64,000 nucleotides of DNA from Epiperipatus broadwayi (taxonomy: Eukaryota > Onychophora > Udeonychophora > Euonychophora > Peripatidae): positions 7,390,036 through 7,454,035 of the forward strand of contig JAQFVV010006231.1 in assembly GCA_028023455.1 (NCBI GenBank), in the 5' to 3' direction. Each line of letters begins with the position of its first letter. Within the stretch, counting starts at the first letter, position 1. Both the position numbers and the translations under genes were made by a program. The notes beneath the pieces were generated by a model, which was not told where the DNA came from, did not search any database, and saw nothing but the letters and a program-made list of their open reading frames with translations. Shown piece by piece: positions 12,801 to 27,800 of this stretch.

Positions 12801-15800
12801 GTACTTGCTTGAGGAATATCTACCCCAGAGATCAAAATAGATACATCACCCGAACTCCTTTATTATATGTCTGTTATATATGAAATCATCAATTAATGTA
12901 ATTTCCACTATCTTATAAGTCTAGCAAATTAAGCGGTAGTCATTTCTTTTGTTTATTTGTTTGTAATTTTAATATTAATAGTGTTTGTATTTTATCTATA
13001 CATTGCATTGGGTGTCTTGTTTGCCACAGGAAAATCATTTAGTTAATAATCTAGTTTTAAGAGTCTCTATTTCTCCCTGATCACCGAGCCTAATTAAAAT
13101 AAAGTAGTATGTAGGATGGAATGAATTGGGGTGGTTAAATCATCCTAGTGGTGGTTTATGCGGGTATCAGCTCATCCTTACTGTTACATTGTATATCCAA
13201 AGTTCAATGTGATTTATTATAACTTCATGCATAGAAATGATAGTGGCAAATTGCCTATGTGAAGAGCAACAGAGTAAAACATTAAAGAGAAATAAAAGCA
13301 AGTCAAAAACTATTATGGTAGTTTGAATATAGGACCATCATCAAGGATTTGTGAATTATTCAAACTTACAATATATAACTACATAAAAATAATATTTATA
13401 GTAAATTATTACTTCTAATATAGATATTAAAAATAAGCAGAGAAGATCGTATAATTCTTTTTTATATTTTATATAAGATCTATTAAAATAAAACGACTTC
13501 TGAATATAAAATTAAAATAAAATTAAAACATAACAGCTGACTGCATCAATCTATAATGCTTTACAATGGCATTCAGTACAAAATCACCATGACCATATCA
13601 CTCTCATATCTTGTTCTGATTTCATTTGCTATAGTATGTCAATATGCATTATTTGTCAAATTCTTTTAGAGCTTATCTATTTTCTCCTTGATTTTCCTGC
13701 AAATTTTTACAAGTAATCCATTTCTGCATCAGTAAATTACCTCAACTTCCAAACCTCATTATTATAAGCATTGATACTTTTTTCACTATTGACATATGTT
13801 CAACCCAATTAAAAACTTAATTTATTTGCAATGAGAAAAAAATATCTTTAGCCAAAAAAAACACAAACACAACAAAGATGTGGAATTATTAACATTATAG
13901 ATCAAATACAACTCCATATAAAAAGAATAAATATTGAGAATACAAAAGGTAAAATTTAATATTTTATATTCAAATCAGAAGTAGTGAATGGCAAAATTTT
14001 TGATAATATTTTGAAACCTTAAAAAGTACCAGAAAAAAAAAAGATACCTATTAATTTACTAAACACAGTAATTGTGTGTGAATCCTAATTTAATATAAAC
14101 ATTATTATAAATACAATGCACACACTTCAAACATATAAATAAAGACATCAGAAAAAGATAAATGATTCTTAAGCTACATTTCTTGCTGAAAAATAATCTT
14201 CAGATGCTTGGTGTGATTTAGCAAATTGGTGATATGGCAAGATCCACCTTTGGTGCTAGAACTTCCAATGAACCCCCAAGCAATAAACCTTTTGGCCCAG
14301 ATGATAATCTTTCACATGTCTTCATCATCTCATTAATAATCCTTAATGTATTTATCTAAAGAGGATGTTGTTACATGAGCGAGTGCAGGAAATTTACTGC
14401 ATTTGGATTAAATTATAATAATGTAATAAATATGATTAAATCTAATAATTTACCGTCAGCATTTTTGTGACATATTGAGCAATATTCTGAAGTAATAGTC
14501 CATTGATCGAAGACTTAGCAGACTTTTTATCCCTGACGTAAACATTACTGGTACTAATCAGATCCCTAAGGTGGTCCATCACAGTTTTAGTATCAATAGA
14601 ATCTACAAACAATATAATTTACAAAAGTAATATTTTAAATACAGTACTGGGTATTTCTTTTCTAAAGTAATACAAATTTTAAAATGTCTCAAAAATTAAT
14701 AACAATCTTCCATTTTTAATAAAATAAATATCTCTGCAAAAAACATATTACAATATATTATGAATTTTATTTATCTTTTTACTCTGCAACCAATTGTAAG
14801 CTTAAATAATTAAAAGATGCTAGTGCTTATTAAATTCCTATCTTTAAATAAAATGAAAACAAGTTAGAAAAAATTCTGTAATAATTTTAAACCTGATTTT
14901 TCAAACATATCGTATGTAATTATAGCAATATTAAGATTATATATACATATGAATATACTTTTTGAGAAAATAAGTATGGAATGTTTTGAATTATAAAATC
15001 TGAAATGTATTTTTGTTTTTTATTTAATTTAGTGAATAAGCATTAAGCTATCTTTATCTCTAATTTTTAATAGGGTTCTATCCTTTTTTTTTTTTTTTCT
15101 GTATTTATATTTATTTTCTTTCATCCTTTGATAAATGATGGATGGAAAATTTATTGTATACTTTAGTAAGAAATTAACAAGGTGAGAGCAAGGCCATAGT
15201 TTACAATAAATGAAGGTATATATAATAAATTAAAACATCAAAAAAAAAAAAAAAAGGAGAGAGAGAATGATTGATTTTTTTTACTCTCCTTTGTAAAGGT
15301 GCAATAGATAAAACAATTAATATGCAAGATATACTCTGAATTAATTAACTGCAAAATGTTTTATTCAGAGTGGCAAGTAAAGTACAATCTAAAGTCCAAA
15401 TACTCAATAAATAAATAAAGGAAAACTTTTTTAAAAAGACTGTTTTCTATTAAGAAACAAGCAATGATGATGAATTAAAATTAGAGAAATTATAAAACTA
15501 ATATTTACCGAAATTAAGGGAAAAAGAGAAGAGAATCTTCTCACTTTCATCTCAGAAAGCTACAGATCCTACATAGAACTTCTCACTTAGTAACTTAAAA
15601 ATCAAAGCATAGAAATTCCTGTGATAGTACAATAACAAGCTCAGAAGCAAAAATTTATTTAAAGCATAGAAAAAAGACGTAAAACAATAATTGAACTATT
15701 GCTAAAGCCTCTGTGTAGAACTATTCTCATATAGGAATTTAAAACCAAAATGAAAAAAAAAAATCAATGATTAAACTGCTATTATTATGCAAAAATTTAC

Positions 15801-18800
15801 AAAGAGCTAGAAAAAAGAAGCACAGTAATAATAATATATTCTGAACGTAAACAATAACTCTGAAGTATTGTGTAACTTCTCAAAACATAAGTTTCTAACA
15901 ATATCAATGTAACCACATTTTTATTTTATTTATGACAAATGATATATCATTCAAAAGTTCAGAAGTGCACATATTTCTTACAATCTCTATAAAAAATCTG
16001 AAGCATATAATACAAATTAATATGAAATATAGAAAATTTTAATCATCGGAATAAATAGAAAGAATATGAGAGAAATAATCAATGTAAGCTTGTCATAATC
16101 AAGTGATCTACAAATATAAAATTGTAAATAAGTAAATGACTCAGATTATATGTAACTGAAGCTTCCAATGAGTTATATCATGCTTGCAACTCAATCATAA
16201 CTATCTGGGCTGATGGAAGGTTGTGATTGAGTTGCAAGCACGATATAATTCATTGGAAGCTTCAGTTAAACATAAAATTGCTAACTCTGGTGCTGGACTG
16301 AATGTTAGAAAATATTTTTATGGGCATTACCATTATAGTTAATACCAACACAACTACTACTTTTATCAAAGTATTAGATTGGTAGCAAAAAAAAAAAAAG
16401 AGTGAAGATGACTTCCAAGTGTATAAACACACTGATTCCAATTTTGAATACCAATAATTCATTGATAAAGACAAAAACTAAAAACTAAGTCTGGAAATTA
16501 AAATTGCCTTACCATATCTCATGACAACTAATTATTTAAATTTATAACAAATAGCTTTACAGTAGTGATCTGCTTTTGTTCATAAACAACTATAGTTTGG
16601 GTCATGGAGATTCCAAAACAATAATAGACAAGGTATTTGACACTGCACTTCACCAAATATAATTTGAAGTTTCAAAAAAATTGTAATTGTAAAAAATATA
16701 AGCCCAAACCGGAAGTAATAATTCTATAAAGTATGAAAAATAGGTCTAAAAAAAAATCAAGTGCTGAAGACACACTTCTTTTTTTACAACAAAGATAAAC
16801 CAAGACTATTTTGATGACATCAGTTACTTATCTGAAAAGATGATGAAATGCAGAGTGTGTTTCAGTTTCTTGACACGCTTTAGAAATTATTAGTCAGATC
16901 AGATAATTAAGAATTTAAAGATAACACTACGTAAATCATTTAATTAAAGGAATTTGAACTCAGGATTTTTCAGTCTATTCATCCTCCACTCCATCTCAAG
17001 CAACCGATACACATGACCACACACATGCGAAAAATATATATGGTCCCCAATATATGTATTTCGTGAAAACCAGCACTCATCAATTGGGCCAGATCATAAT
17101 CTCCAAAACATATCAGTGCTCAGTTTATATTAAGATAGCAATTCTTTTTTGCATGTGTGAGGTCATGTGTATAGGTTGTTTGAAATAGAGTGAAGAATGA
17201 ATACAATGAAAAATCCTGAGTTCAAATCCCTCTACTTACATATACATATAACATTTAGTATAGCAAATTACATACTGCCTTAGAATAAATCATTTAAGTA
17301 AAAACTTTTTTGCATGGGTAGCCTGTTCAATATCAATATCTCCAGTATAATGGTGGGCATAACTGTTTGTGTTATCTGAATTAATCAGAAAAATTTATTC
17401 CATGTTATGTGTTTGTTAATAACAATGTATATCTTTATCATTGATCTTAAATTACAAATTTGCAACCCCCCCCCCCATATTAATATCTTCTCAGCACACA
17501 TTATAATAAAAAAAGTGCTGCAATGTTAATTTGAAAACACTAATTCAAGAATATATAACAAAATTCCTAAACCAATGCCTAATCATATATATATATGTAT
17601 ACTGTATATACAGAATATATACAAAATTTAATTGCTCACTTTATATTACTTGACATGTATGAGTTCAATATTTTGTGAGTTGTTTCCAAGAAAAAAAAAT
17701 ATATATATAAAACATGTTTTTGGTTATTATTCTTATTCAGGGCAATCAATCATAATATATCTTCTATCTATCCAGTAATCATATATTTTTTATCATACTG
17801 GAAAATTTCAAGCATCTAAATAGTTTTACATATCCTTTCATACATCTTTGACTGATCTTAGTTATAAGATAATTACGGTATTTTATATCTTTAGGCAAAA
17901 GTATATTAAATGTCAATTCTGAATATGAAATAACTTCTTTAACTAACATTTGATGTATATTAGAGAGTGGTAAAATATTTTTCTTCAATCTAAAACCAAA
18001 CTAAGTAAAAAAAAAAAATAATTGGCAAATGCAATCAGAATCTTATGACCAGTTTCTGGATTTGCCCTTTTTCGGATAGGAAGTACTTATATGCACTGGA
18101 TCAGTGACTATCCCTTATTCTTTTTATCTTATTCTTATATAACTAAAAAATTAAAAATTGATCTATTCATTACTTTTAGATATAAAATTAACATTAAAAC
18201 AATTTACCACATAATGCTTCATGAATTCCTGTCTGTTTTTCATAAAACCTGTTAAAAAAGAAAATTCAAATTTTAATCACATGAATTAATTATATTTATT
18301 TCAAATATATATATATAATCTTTCATTTGAGAATTAAAGATTTATAGATCAAAACTCAGTTTGTCATTTCTAATACTCAAATATCATTTTATAAGCTATA
18401 AATTATATGTCTAATAATGTATTATTATGAGTATATTTAAGAATATAATATTTGAATATATTATAATAATGTTTTACTATTTATAACTTTATTATTATTA
18501 TCATCACATATTTATTTTTATGTATAACAAGTTTTATTAAAGAAATAAACATCAGTTTACAAAATTACACATAATACGTTAGAGATGAACCATGAATGTC
18601 ATATTTAAAGGAAACTTTATAAAATATTCTAAAAGACATCTCGCTAAAGAAATAAAACCATCTTTATATATTGCAGAATCGCAATCACTCTTGAATAAAA
18701 AAGTTTAAATAAAATTGCCCAAAGTTATGTTACAAATGAGTTCACAGCAGCAAATCCAGATAAAATGAGATTAAAATCATCAAATATTACTACTATCATA

Positions 18801-21800
18801 CGTTTGAGCATTAGTCCAAAATTTCATTAGGTATAATCACCTCAGATGGTGAAGATAATACTATTTTATAACCTAAAAAAAGTGGTATTTGTTGATAAGA
18901 CTTTCTGAATGATATTGGATCTCACAGAAATTAGTAATTTTAAACTCAAAAGATTTAAATTAGTTGCAATTTTAACTACATAAGTCGTAAAGAATGCATT
19001 ATTCCCTAATATAAAAATGGAAATGATAAAATAGAAAGATCCAATAAGCAATATGCCAAGTTCAACTTTGATCATGATAAGGAAATCCAAGAACTCTAAC
19101 AGTTGAATCAAGTAGCATCCACGCTTGTTGTTACGCAGAATGCACTATTCCAACCACTTAAAGAGGCTTCCAGCAATAGAAAAAGGCCTAAACTTTTTTC
19201 AAACATAATTATTTTTAAAATTATAAAATTTAATTTGTTTACTATTTTCTTTCTATTAATTGTACACATATTTAAATAAGTAGCAGATGTTTATTCTTCA
19301 TATCAGCTCAATAATTTGATTTTTAAAAAAAACAATTATTAAAAAGTAAATAAATAAATAATGCATATTAGGATAATGAATGCTAAAAAGCATTTATAAT
19401 TTAAAAAACAAAACATTTAAGAATTAAAAATCACTAACTTTGTGTTGAGATTAATTTCTTCTTCATGCCATTTTAAGTAAGCAGAAGGACCTTGCCTTGG
19501 AAGCGATCTCAAAATATCTTTTACATTTAAAAAAAATTCCTAAAGTAATATATAAACAATAAATTACAAAAAACTAAACATAAATATAATATTTATTTTA
19601 TAGTTAACTATCAATTTATAAAAATACTTAACTATAGATTCAGCAATTTTATGGGGGTTGTCATAAATTGATAATATATATATAATATTCAAATATCAGT
19701 ATATTGTCTATATTAAACTTAATGTAATTAGAAGGAACTTAAGCTCAGATTTTCAAGCTTCCTATAGCTATGCACTCCATCTTGTACAACTGATACACAT
19801 ATCCACATACATGTGAAAAATATAAATGATCTCCAATATTTGGCCTGTATTCTACCCATCCCTCTTCTATGAATTTAAATGGACATATTAAGGTCATTTA
19901 TGTGAGGGGTGAAAGTGACTTATAAGTCAACATGGATATGATAATAATAATATTGGCATCAACAAGGGTTTTGAATGTTACATCATCGGATTTTCAATGG
20001 TATGGATGGCTGAAAAGTTAGAGGATGGAGAAAATTGAAACTCGTCCATTAAAGTTTGATGATTTGCTATCTTGATGTAAACTGAGCACTGATTGTATAT
20101 ATGTGTGGGAGATGATCTGGACCAATTGATGAGTACTGTTTCAGCACAAAATATGTATATTGGAAATAATTTATCTTTTTGTATAAGATAGAATGCATAG
20201 CTGTAGGAAACTTGAAAGTATGAGTTCAAGTCCCTTCTAATATATATACAGATGCACATGCTAATATATATATACACACACAGAATTCATATGTTAAAAT
20301 AAATGTTCACATTAGACATGATACAGGTTGTGAATAATCCAAAATAAATTAATCATTGATATCATATATAGAATTATAATGTAAAAAAATCTTATCAAGA
20401 AATAAAATTTAGCATTTTAAGTTGAAGAGCCAAAAGTGATTTTATATTTACCCACACAAAAGCATATATATCAGTTTTAATGAGGTGAAGAATAAAATTG
20501 TATTATCAGGTATATGTAACAATGCTAAAAAAGAAGGAATAAATTTTAATTATTGTTAACAATTCATACCTGTTATTTTCAAGAATAATGTGATTCAGAT
20601 AATTCTAAATAAAGCAAATTAAACATTTTTTTCTTAAAAGGAATAAAGCAAATACATTAAAAAAAAATTCTTAAATAGTAGATGTAATGGAATATATTAA
20701 ATATTTCATAACAATATACATCAGAATTCAGAAAGCAGCTTAACTTTTTGCACATAAATTGTATTAAAATTAATTGATATCTAAACATAAAATTACTATT
20801 GACAGATTGATTACCAGTAACAAAAAGAAAGGACTAGTTTTCATGATATTACAAAATAAAAATGACACCACATTTCTACTTTAGAAGATGATTTCATTTT
20901 CATTTTTCAAATGGCATTGAAAACCTTTTAATATGATATGTTTATAATATAAAGATTACTTCAAAGGCACAGTAATGCAATACTGAAAGTAAAGTTCATA
21001 ATAAAAGTTACAACAATATCAAAAGATGTCAAATAAACAGATTAAATGATCTGCATATGATGTATCTGGATATATTTGTTAGATCTGTTTAAATGAACAT
21101 GCAGATCAACTAACAATCAAAATTAAAACCTTATAATTCTTATGGAATACATTCATTGTAAAATGAAAAAATACATATTCTTTCTAGCAGTTGGATTAAT
21201 CATGCATACTGGAATTTAAAAAAAAAAACTGCTTCATAAAAGAATGATTCTTCAATATATTGAATTCAAGTTAATTAGGCAGAGCAATGTAAATGTCCAG
21301 ATTGATGCATCAAATTCAATAATTATATTAGCTTTCTAGATTTTAAAATCTGCTCTAGACAAATCATTAAAATACATTACAGTTAATCACTGGGTTAAAC
21401 ACTAGCAGTTTGTGTACACAGCAAATTGCCACAAACTTATAAATAAATTATATTTCCTGTTAATAAAAATAAAGATAAAATGTGTCCTATCAACCATCAT
21501 ATTCATCCAATATTCACTGAGGATATCATCGTCATAATCATTTTCAATCATTATAGATTTACTGCAGTGTGAAGATTTGTGTAAGTTTAATCCAGATTTC
21601 TTCAATCTCTAAACTTTTCTCCATAATATATTAGCAAACTTCCTTATTTCATCAATTCATCTTACAAGCGATCTCTTTCTAAATCTTTTACAATTTCCAG
21701 AGATTTCGTTTAACACTTCAACTATCTATCAATTATTATCTTTTCTAGAAATATTATCTAACTCAGCTTCATGTTCTTCTGTTAAGTGTTCAAATCTCAG

Positions 21801-24800
21801 ATCTACAAATAAAGACTAGTAAAACATCTATTAAAAACTTTCCTTTTCAAACGCATAGGCATATTTCCTTTTACTATTAGGTTATTTCTATCAAAAGGAC
21901 TCCAATCAAGTTTAATTCTATGAATAATTTCATCCATTATGTTTTCATCTGTATTAGTAATCAGATCAAGGTAATTGTAGTTATTAATCTTCTAATACAT
22001 GATTATTAATCTTTATTTTCTTTTGAAAAAATCCATTGAACATTAGTCAATTTAATACTTATCTTTAGTCCTATTTTCTTAATTTCATTTGATAACTCAC
22101 GATAGTTTTTGAAGATCTGAAACAATATTTACAAAAACAATCATATCATCTACAAAATCTAGATGATTTAAATAATCTCCATTTATTTTTATTTCCTTTG
22201 CTTCTCGTTTTAATATACAAAATACTTATTGTAAAACTACTGCAAAAAATGTTGGAAATATAAAATCACGCTTTGTACACCCATATCAATAATAATTCGA
22301 TCATTGCTATTGCATTTTGATAAATATTCTTCAAAGTATGACAATATTCTGGATCTATATCTTGATGATACAAAGTTTTAATCACTACAAAAATATTTAT
22401 AAAATCAAATGCCTTTTTATAATCTATAAATACAAAGCACAATGACAACTTATATTTATTCATTTTGTTTATACCATCTCTCAGTATTTGGATGTAATTC
22501 ACTGAGCTAAAATCATTTTTAAATCTAGCTTGTTCATTTGGTGAACCAAAATTCAAAGTTCTTTACAGATGAGTTGTAATTATCTTGATAAAAATTTTAC
22601 ATATAACTGAAAAAAGACTGATAGATCTGTAATTTCAAATATCATCTTTATCACCTTTTTAAATATTTTCCATTCATTTCACAAATCTTTATCACTGAGA
22701 CATTTTCTATATAACTTAACCAACACTTTTTCCAATTTTTAATCTGCTTCTTTTAAGATATCAATCATAATTGACGAGCTTTTCCCTCTTTAAAGATTTA
22801 ATTGCACATCTCACTTCATTTAAAAGGCAGGGAAATTCAGATGCAATAATAATAGAAAATATTCTATTTATTTGTTTTTTATCATTATATAATCCAATTA
22901 CATATTTCATTATGACATCTCTCTTTTTAGTAATAGTTCCACTTGTTCTTTTCTCTTCTTCTTTGCCAATTCATAATTACATTTTCTTATAACATTATTA
23001 ACTCTTTTATCAATTCTTCATTGCCATTTAAAAAAATTTTCACATTCCTTGTTTTCTTCATATATTGTCTTGCCTCAGTAAAAAATTTATTGGCATTTGC
23101 TGCTTTTTGGTACCAACTATCTTTCTTGCACTTCTTAGTAGTTTATCAATTATCTCATTAATTTCATTCAAGGATGAATCATCTTCAAATTCTGTTAACA
23201 CTTTAAAATGATTTGCAAGTTCTAATTTAAATTCAATGGAGTGTTTCTGAAGACTACAAGTCTCAAATGATAATATTGTTGTTGTTTTTGTAACACTTTT
23301 AATATATCTAGCTTTGCATTAACATGTATCTTATATCTCACTAATTGATAATCATTCTTGTGTTGAATATATTAAGAACAATACCATCTTGAAATAAGTA
23401 TTTTCTGTTAATCAAAATATAAACTAATTCTGTTGCACCTTCATTTGAATGTTTTCAAGTCTATTTCTGTTTTGCATTTTCAGCTATTATCTTTCTGTAA
23501 ATTTCACAAGTCTTTATCCTCTCTTACTTTGATACTCCAAAATATTAAAGAAATCTTGTGCATAAATTTCCTCCTCATTTCAAAAACAAATACTTATTGT
23601 GACATTCAAAAATATAAAATTATAAAAAGATCAAAATGAAGTCATTGCAATATTATTAAACTTTAAAAAATCTTTTGATCATGTTAATCAACAAATCCAA
23701 AGCATTCTATCCTTATATTTACTTTAAGCCAACAAACATCACATGATCACTATTTCTTATGCTTGCTTTTAACTGTTATTCAAACAAGCAAAACTCTCTA
23801 TATGTATTGCCATTCAGTGCAAGCCAGAGTAATCAATGAATGCCAGAAGTCTTGTGCATAAAATCCCCATCTAGCCTACTCATCCAATATCCCCAGACTA
23901 GTTTCTGGCTTGTGGCCTTTGTTAGTGAGGAGTCTTGGATCTGGGAGCACTTCATCTAGATCTTAGGAGATGGATCTGAGAGCACTTCACCTAGATCTTA
24001 GAAGATGTCTGGGGGATACTGGATGAGTAGGCACTAGATGGGGATTTTATGCACACGTCTTCTGGCATCCATTGATTACTCGAGTGGCAATACATATAGA
24101 GAGTTTTGCCTGTTTGTATCTACTTTAATAAATTAATTTAAACATAGATATGTTGTTATAAAAATTTCATGAAATAATTCCCAATATTTTTCCAAATGTA
24201 GCTCAAAGCTCTCATATTTTGTTTATTGTTATACTCTGTGCCAAGAAATTACTAACATTGTGCATAATGTATTCATGCCAATTCTTGATAGAGATAACAT
24301 TAGTCTATGTTGATGATGCCCTGAATTGCCTAACAGATTCTGATAAGTAGATTCCACTATTGTTAAGGAGCTCCTTTCAAGTATCTTAGCATATTACAAA
24401 ATTAATAATGTAATCATAGCAAATATTAAGAAACACATTAATGTTTATCTCTGACCTTTGGAATCTAGAATACATAGATATAAAACATAGAATCCTGTAA
24501 AAGCAAATGGATTAGGCATGATCAGTCTTTCTGTCAATACATCAATTGAACATTAAACATCATTTTTAAAATATATGCAGGGATCCATTCTTTAATATTA
24601 CTTTACTAGTATTCAAAATACTGAATTTGTAAAGAAGGCAAAAATTTCCTTTCTGATAAAGTAGGGATTCAGTATCTAAGCATGAAAGCAAAATTGTATA
24701 TAATATGACAGATATAAACAAACAGTTGTACATACTATTTACTTATTTATCATTATAAATATGATGTAATTATGAATCTGATTCATAAATTCAATGACAA

Positions 24801-27800
24801 AATGTTGTTTGAGGATGAACAAATTTATTTATGAGGCAGTTCCAATAGTCTTTTCTCAATAGATCTGAGATGTCTATTCACTCTTGTATGCAAATTCTGC
24901 AATGCTGCTCAGAAGATATTATTACGCATTGCAGATTTATAAAATTACTTTAATAATATATTAGAACAAACCTTATCTCTCCCATCACCTCTAATAAAAA
25001 ACTTGTCATTTTCTCATGTTTCTTTTATAAAAGACAAAAAATGTTAAGAGATGCTTTAAACTTTTTGAAATTCAATTAGTTATCAATATATAACTATTTT
25101 CCAAACTAAATTATATCTAGATTACTAATAAGCATTTATTTTATATAGCGTTATGTTTATAATTGTAATACATTAAAGATCAGCCTTTCAAGCTATTGTG
25201 CATGCACTTTTTACGAGTGTTAAAAATAAATGAATACTTTCATTCCCAACACGAGATATAGTATTTATGAAAGAATAAAATGAATCCACTTATTCTTTCC
25301 AACCCAAATGCTTATATATGGGCAAATCTTAAGTACTGGAAATGAAAGCGTGAAGATAAACCACTCACTTTAAATTACTGCTTACGATATCTGAATGAAT
25401 AACGTCGATGAAATTATCTGGAATTTACTAAACGTCACTCTCAAATGAAACTTAAACATATGTAAATAAGCATTTATTTTATATAGCGCTATGTTTATAA
25501 TTGTAATACATTAAAGATCAGCCTTTCAAGCTATTGTGCATGCGCTTTTTACGAGTGATAATAATAAATGAATACTTTCATTCCCAATGTCATTCATTCA
25601 GATATCGTAAACAGTAATTTAAAGTGAGTGGTTTATCTTCACGCTTTCATTTCCAGTACTTAAGATTTGCCCATATATAAGCATTTGGGTTGGAAAGAAT
25701 AAGTGGATTCATTTTATTCTTTCATAAATACTATATCTCGTGTTGGGAATGAAAGTATTCATTTATTATTAACACTCATAAAAAGCGCATGCACAATAGC
25801 TTGAAAGGCTGATCTTTAATGTATTACAATTATAAACATAGCGCTATATAAAATAAATGCTTATTTACATATGTTTAAGTTTCATTTGAGAGTGACGTTT
25901 AGTAAATTCCAGATAATTTCATCGACGTCATTCATTCAGATATCGTAAATAGTAATTTAAAGTGAGTGGTTTATCTTCACACTTTCATTTCCAGTACTTA
26001 AGATTTGCCCATATATAAGCATTTGGGTTGGAAAGAATAAGTGGATTCATTTTATTCTTTCATAAATACTATATCTCGTGTTGGGAATGAAAGTATTCAT
26101 TTATTATTAACACTCGTAAAAAGCGCATGCACAATAGTTTGAAAGGCTGATCTTTAATGTATTACTAGATTACTAATGAAAAGCTAATGATGGCAGATTG
26201 TTTTTTGCATCTAATAGCTACTATAAGGTTTTATGAAATATGGATTCACACCCATACTTAAAATATGAAAATAAATCAATAAGTATCTTAATATGACAAT
26301 ATCAAACACCAATTATCTGTGTGATTTATTAAATAGTAAAAAGATTTTCTAGCAAAATTGAATCAATTTCACATAAAACAAATTACTTAATTATCAAAGT
26401 ATCACGTAGTCACACTCATAAAGATATTTCCTGAACTAGAATTTAAACGAGGCATCATCTATGCTATTTTGGCAACAATTTGTATATGTTTTGAAAACAA
26501 ACTAAATGCAACATATTGGTATGGACTTATATCCCTCCAGTACCATTAAAAACATCCTTCATCTAATTCGAATATAACAACATTAATGAGAATGAAAATC
26601 AATTAAAATTTATTATAATAAAAGAAAAAGAATCTAGTCATAAGCCCTGTAGCTGAGAAATGACGACCTTCTTCTCAAAAATCAGACAAAAAAATCTCAT
26701 CGGCTAAACAACCTGCACAAATTTTGGGCGGAGAAAATGAACTTGCAGCTCGATAGTGAATTCGGCTGCCATTAAAGTGAAATATTAAAGGGAAAATAAC
26801 TCTTTGGATATTAAGTAAAGCTAAATAAAAAGGCAATATGGATTCAAACCTAGCCAACTGAGGAATTCTAAAGTGAAATCTCCAAAATTAACTTTAAATT
26901 ATTCAACCGTTCCAAAGTGTTTTCAATTTCAAGCCAGAGATTAAATTAATTTTAATTCGGAATATCTAATAGTAAAGATATTGCCTTTAATTCACTCAAC
27001 ATATTCTATTAAATATATATAAATAGCAACACATACAACCATGCATTGCTAATTTCAAAGTGACATAGGGGGAAGAAAGATGTTACCCATGGAGCTGTAA
27101 CTTCCAAAACTGAAATGAATTTGACCTAGCATTTATTCACCTATGGTGTGAAACATCAACTTTACTATTGTTGAAATGAATCAATAAACTCTACATCTTG
27201 AAGCAGGTCTTCTTAAGAGAGAAATTCTAAGTGACTTAACAAATGTTCTAGAACACTCACATATTATCACCTATAACTTAATATGGATTAAGGAGGATAA
27301 TTATAATCTTTTACTAGAACATTTTCCTTATGAATTCTCAAGTTACCTTTAGGTTGACATCATAATTTTTATTTATTTATTTATTTATTTATTTTATGTA
27401 AATTGCTTTGTTTATCTCTCCTTTAATATGGATTGAAGGAGGTATAAGTTATTAATACATAGTAGAAGGGATAAATATTATTAGCCTTATTGTAAATTAA
27501 ATTAAAATATAGGTTCAGATGAGAACTTGCTTGCATATAGGCCCAATCATCACCAATGAAGAGGTAAGATTTTACCTTAATATATAATAATTGCCAACAC
27601 TTGTACAGTGACACTGTTACTTATGTTTTTGTTTATTATTACTAATCATTTAGTTATTTGTTTACTTGACTAATTATATCTAGTACAAATGGTCTTTCCT
27701 GTCTTTATAATAATCAAACACCATAGAAGGGGGATCCCATCCCCAGCATATGATTGGTATGAATTAACCAATCAAATTAATGGAAATAATAAATTATGAT

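Larger units (their letters stand above)
6815..14453 (-). other. CARS1 introns 6815-6904 and 6974-14453
   Basis: The first is a compact 90-bp intron, the shortest in the gene. The second is 7.5 kb of AT-rich sequence. Apart from the SINE at 7.7 kb I recognise nothing in it. Less AT-biased patches at about 11060-11370 (with short near-repeats of an 'AAACTTCTGGA'-like phrase), 12050-12180, 12320-12560 and 13080-13260 look like old insertions but carry no recognisable domain. Confidence 0.6.
14603..19438 (-). other. CARS1 introns 14603-18207 and 18249-19438
   Basis: AT-rich intron sequence either side of the 41-bp micro-exon. The first contains the fold-back at 16153-16268, the SINE-like inverted pair at 16948-17232 and a C homopolymer near 17466. 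I see nothing recognisable in the second. Confidence 0.6.
23640..25090 (+). pseudogene. Second non-LTR retrotransposon remnant, opposite strand
   Basis: On the plus strand, after several stops, the translation near 24285-24340 reads [19 protein letters not shown], an RT YVDD catalytic box. Before it, around 23640-23730, degraded domain-A-like text is visible. Downstream text near 24870-24960 resembles a post-RT region. A hammerhead-family fold-back splits it at about 23783-24115. Heavily decayed; edges approximate. Confidence 0.6.

Noticed and set aside
25130-26164. Hammerhead ribozyme in the 338-bp monomer
   Set aside because: The best partial match (CTGAATGA..GAAAT) has an extra core base and its stem I does not pair, so I do not claim a ribozyme.
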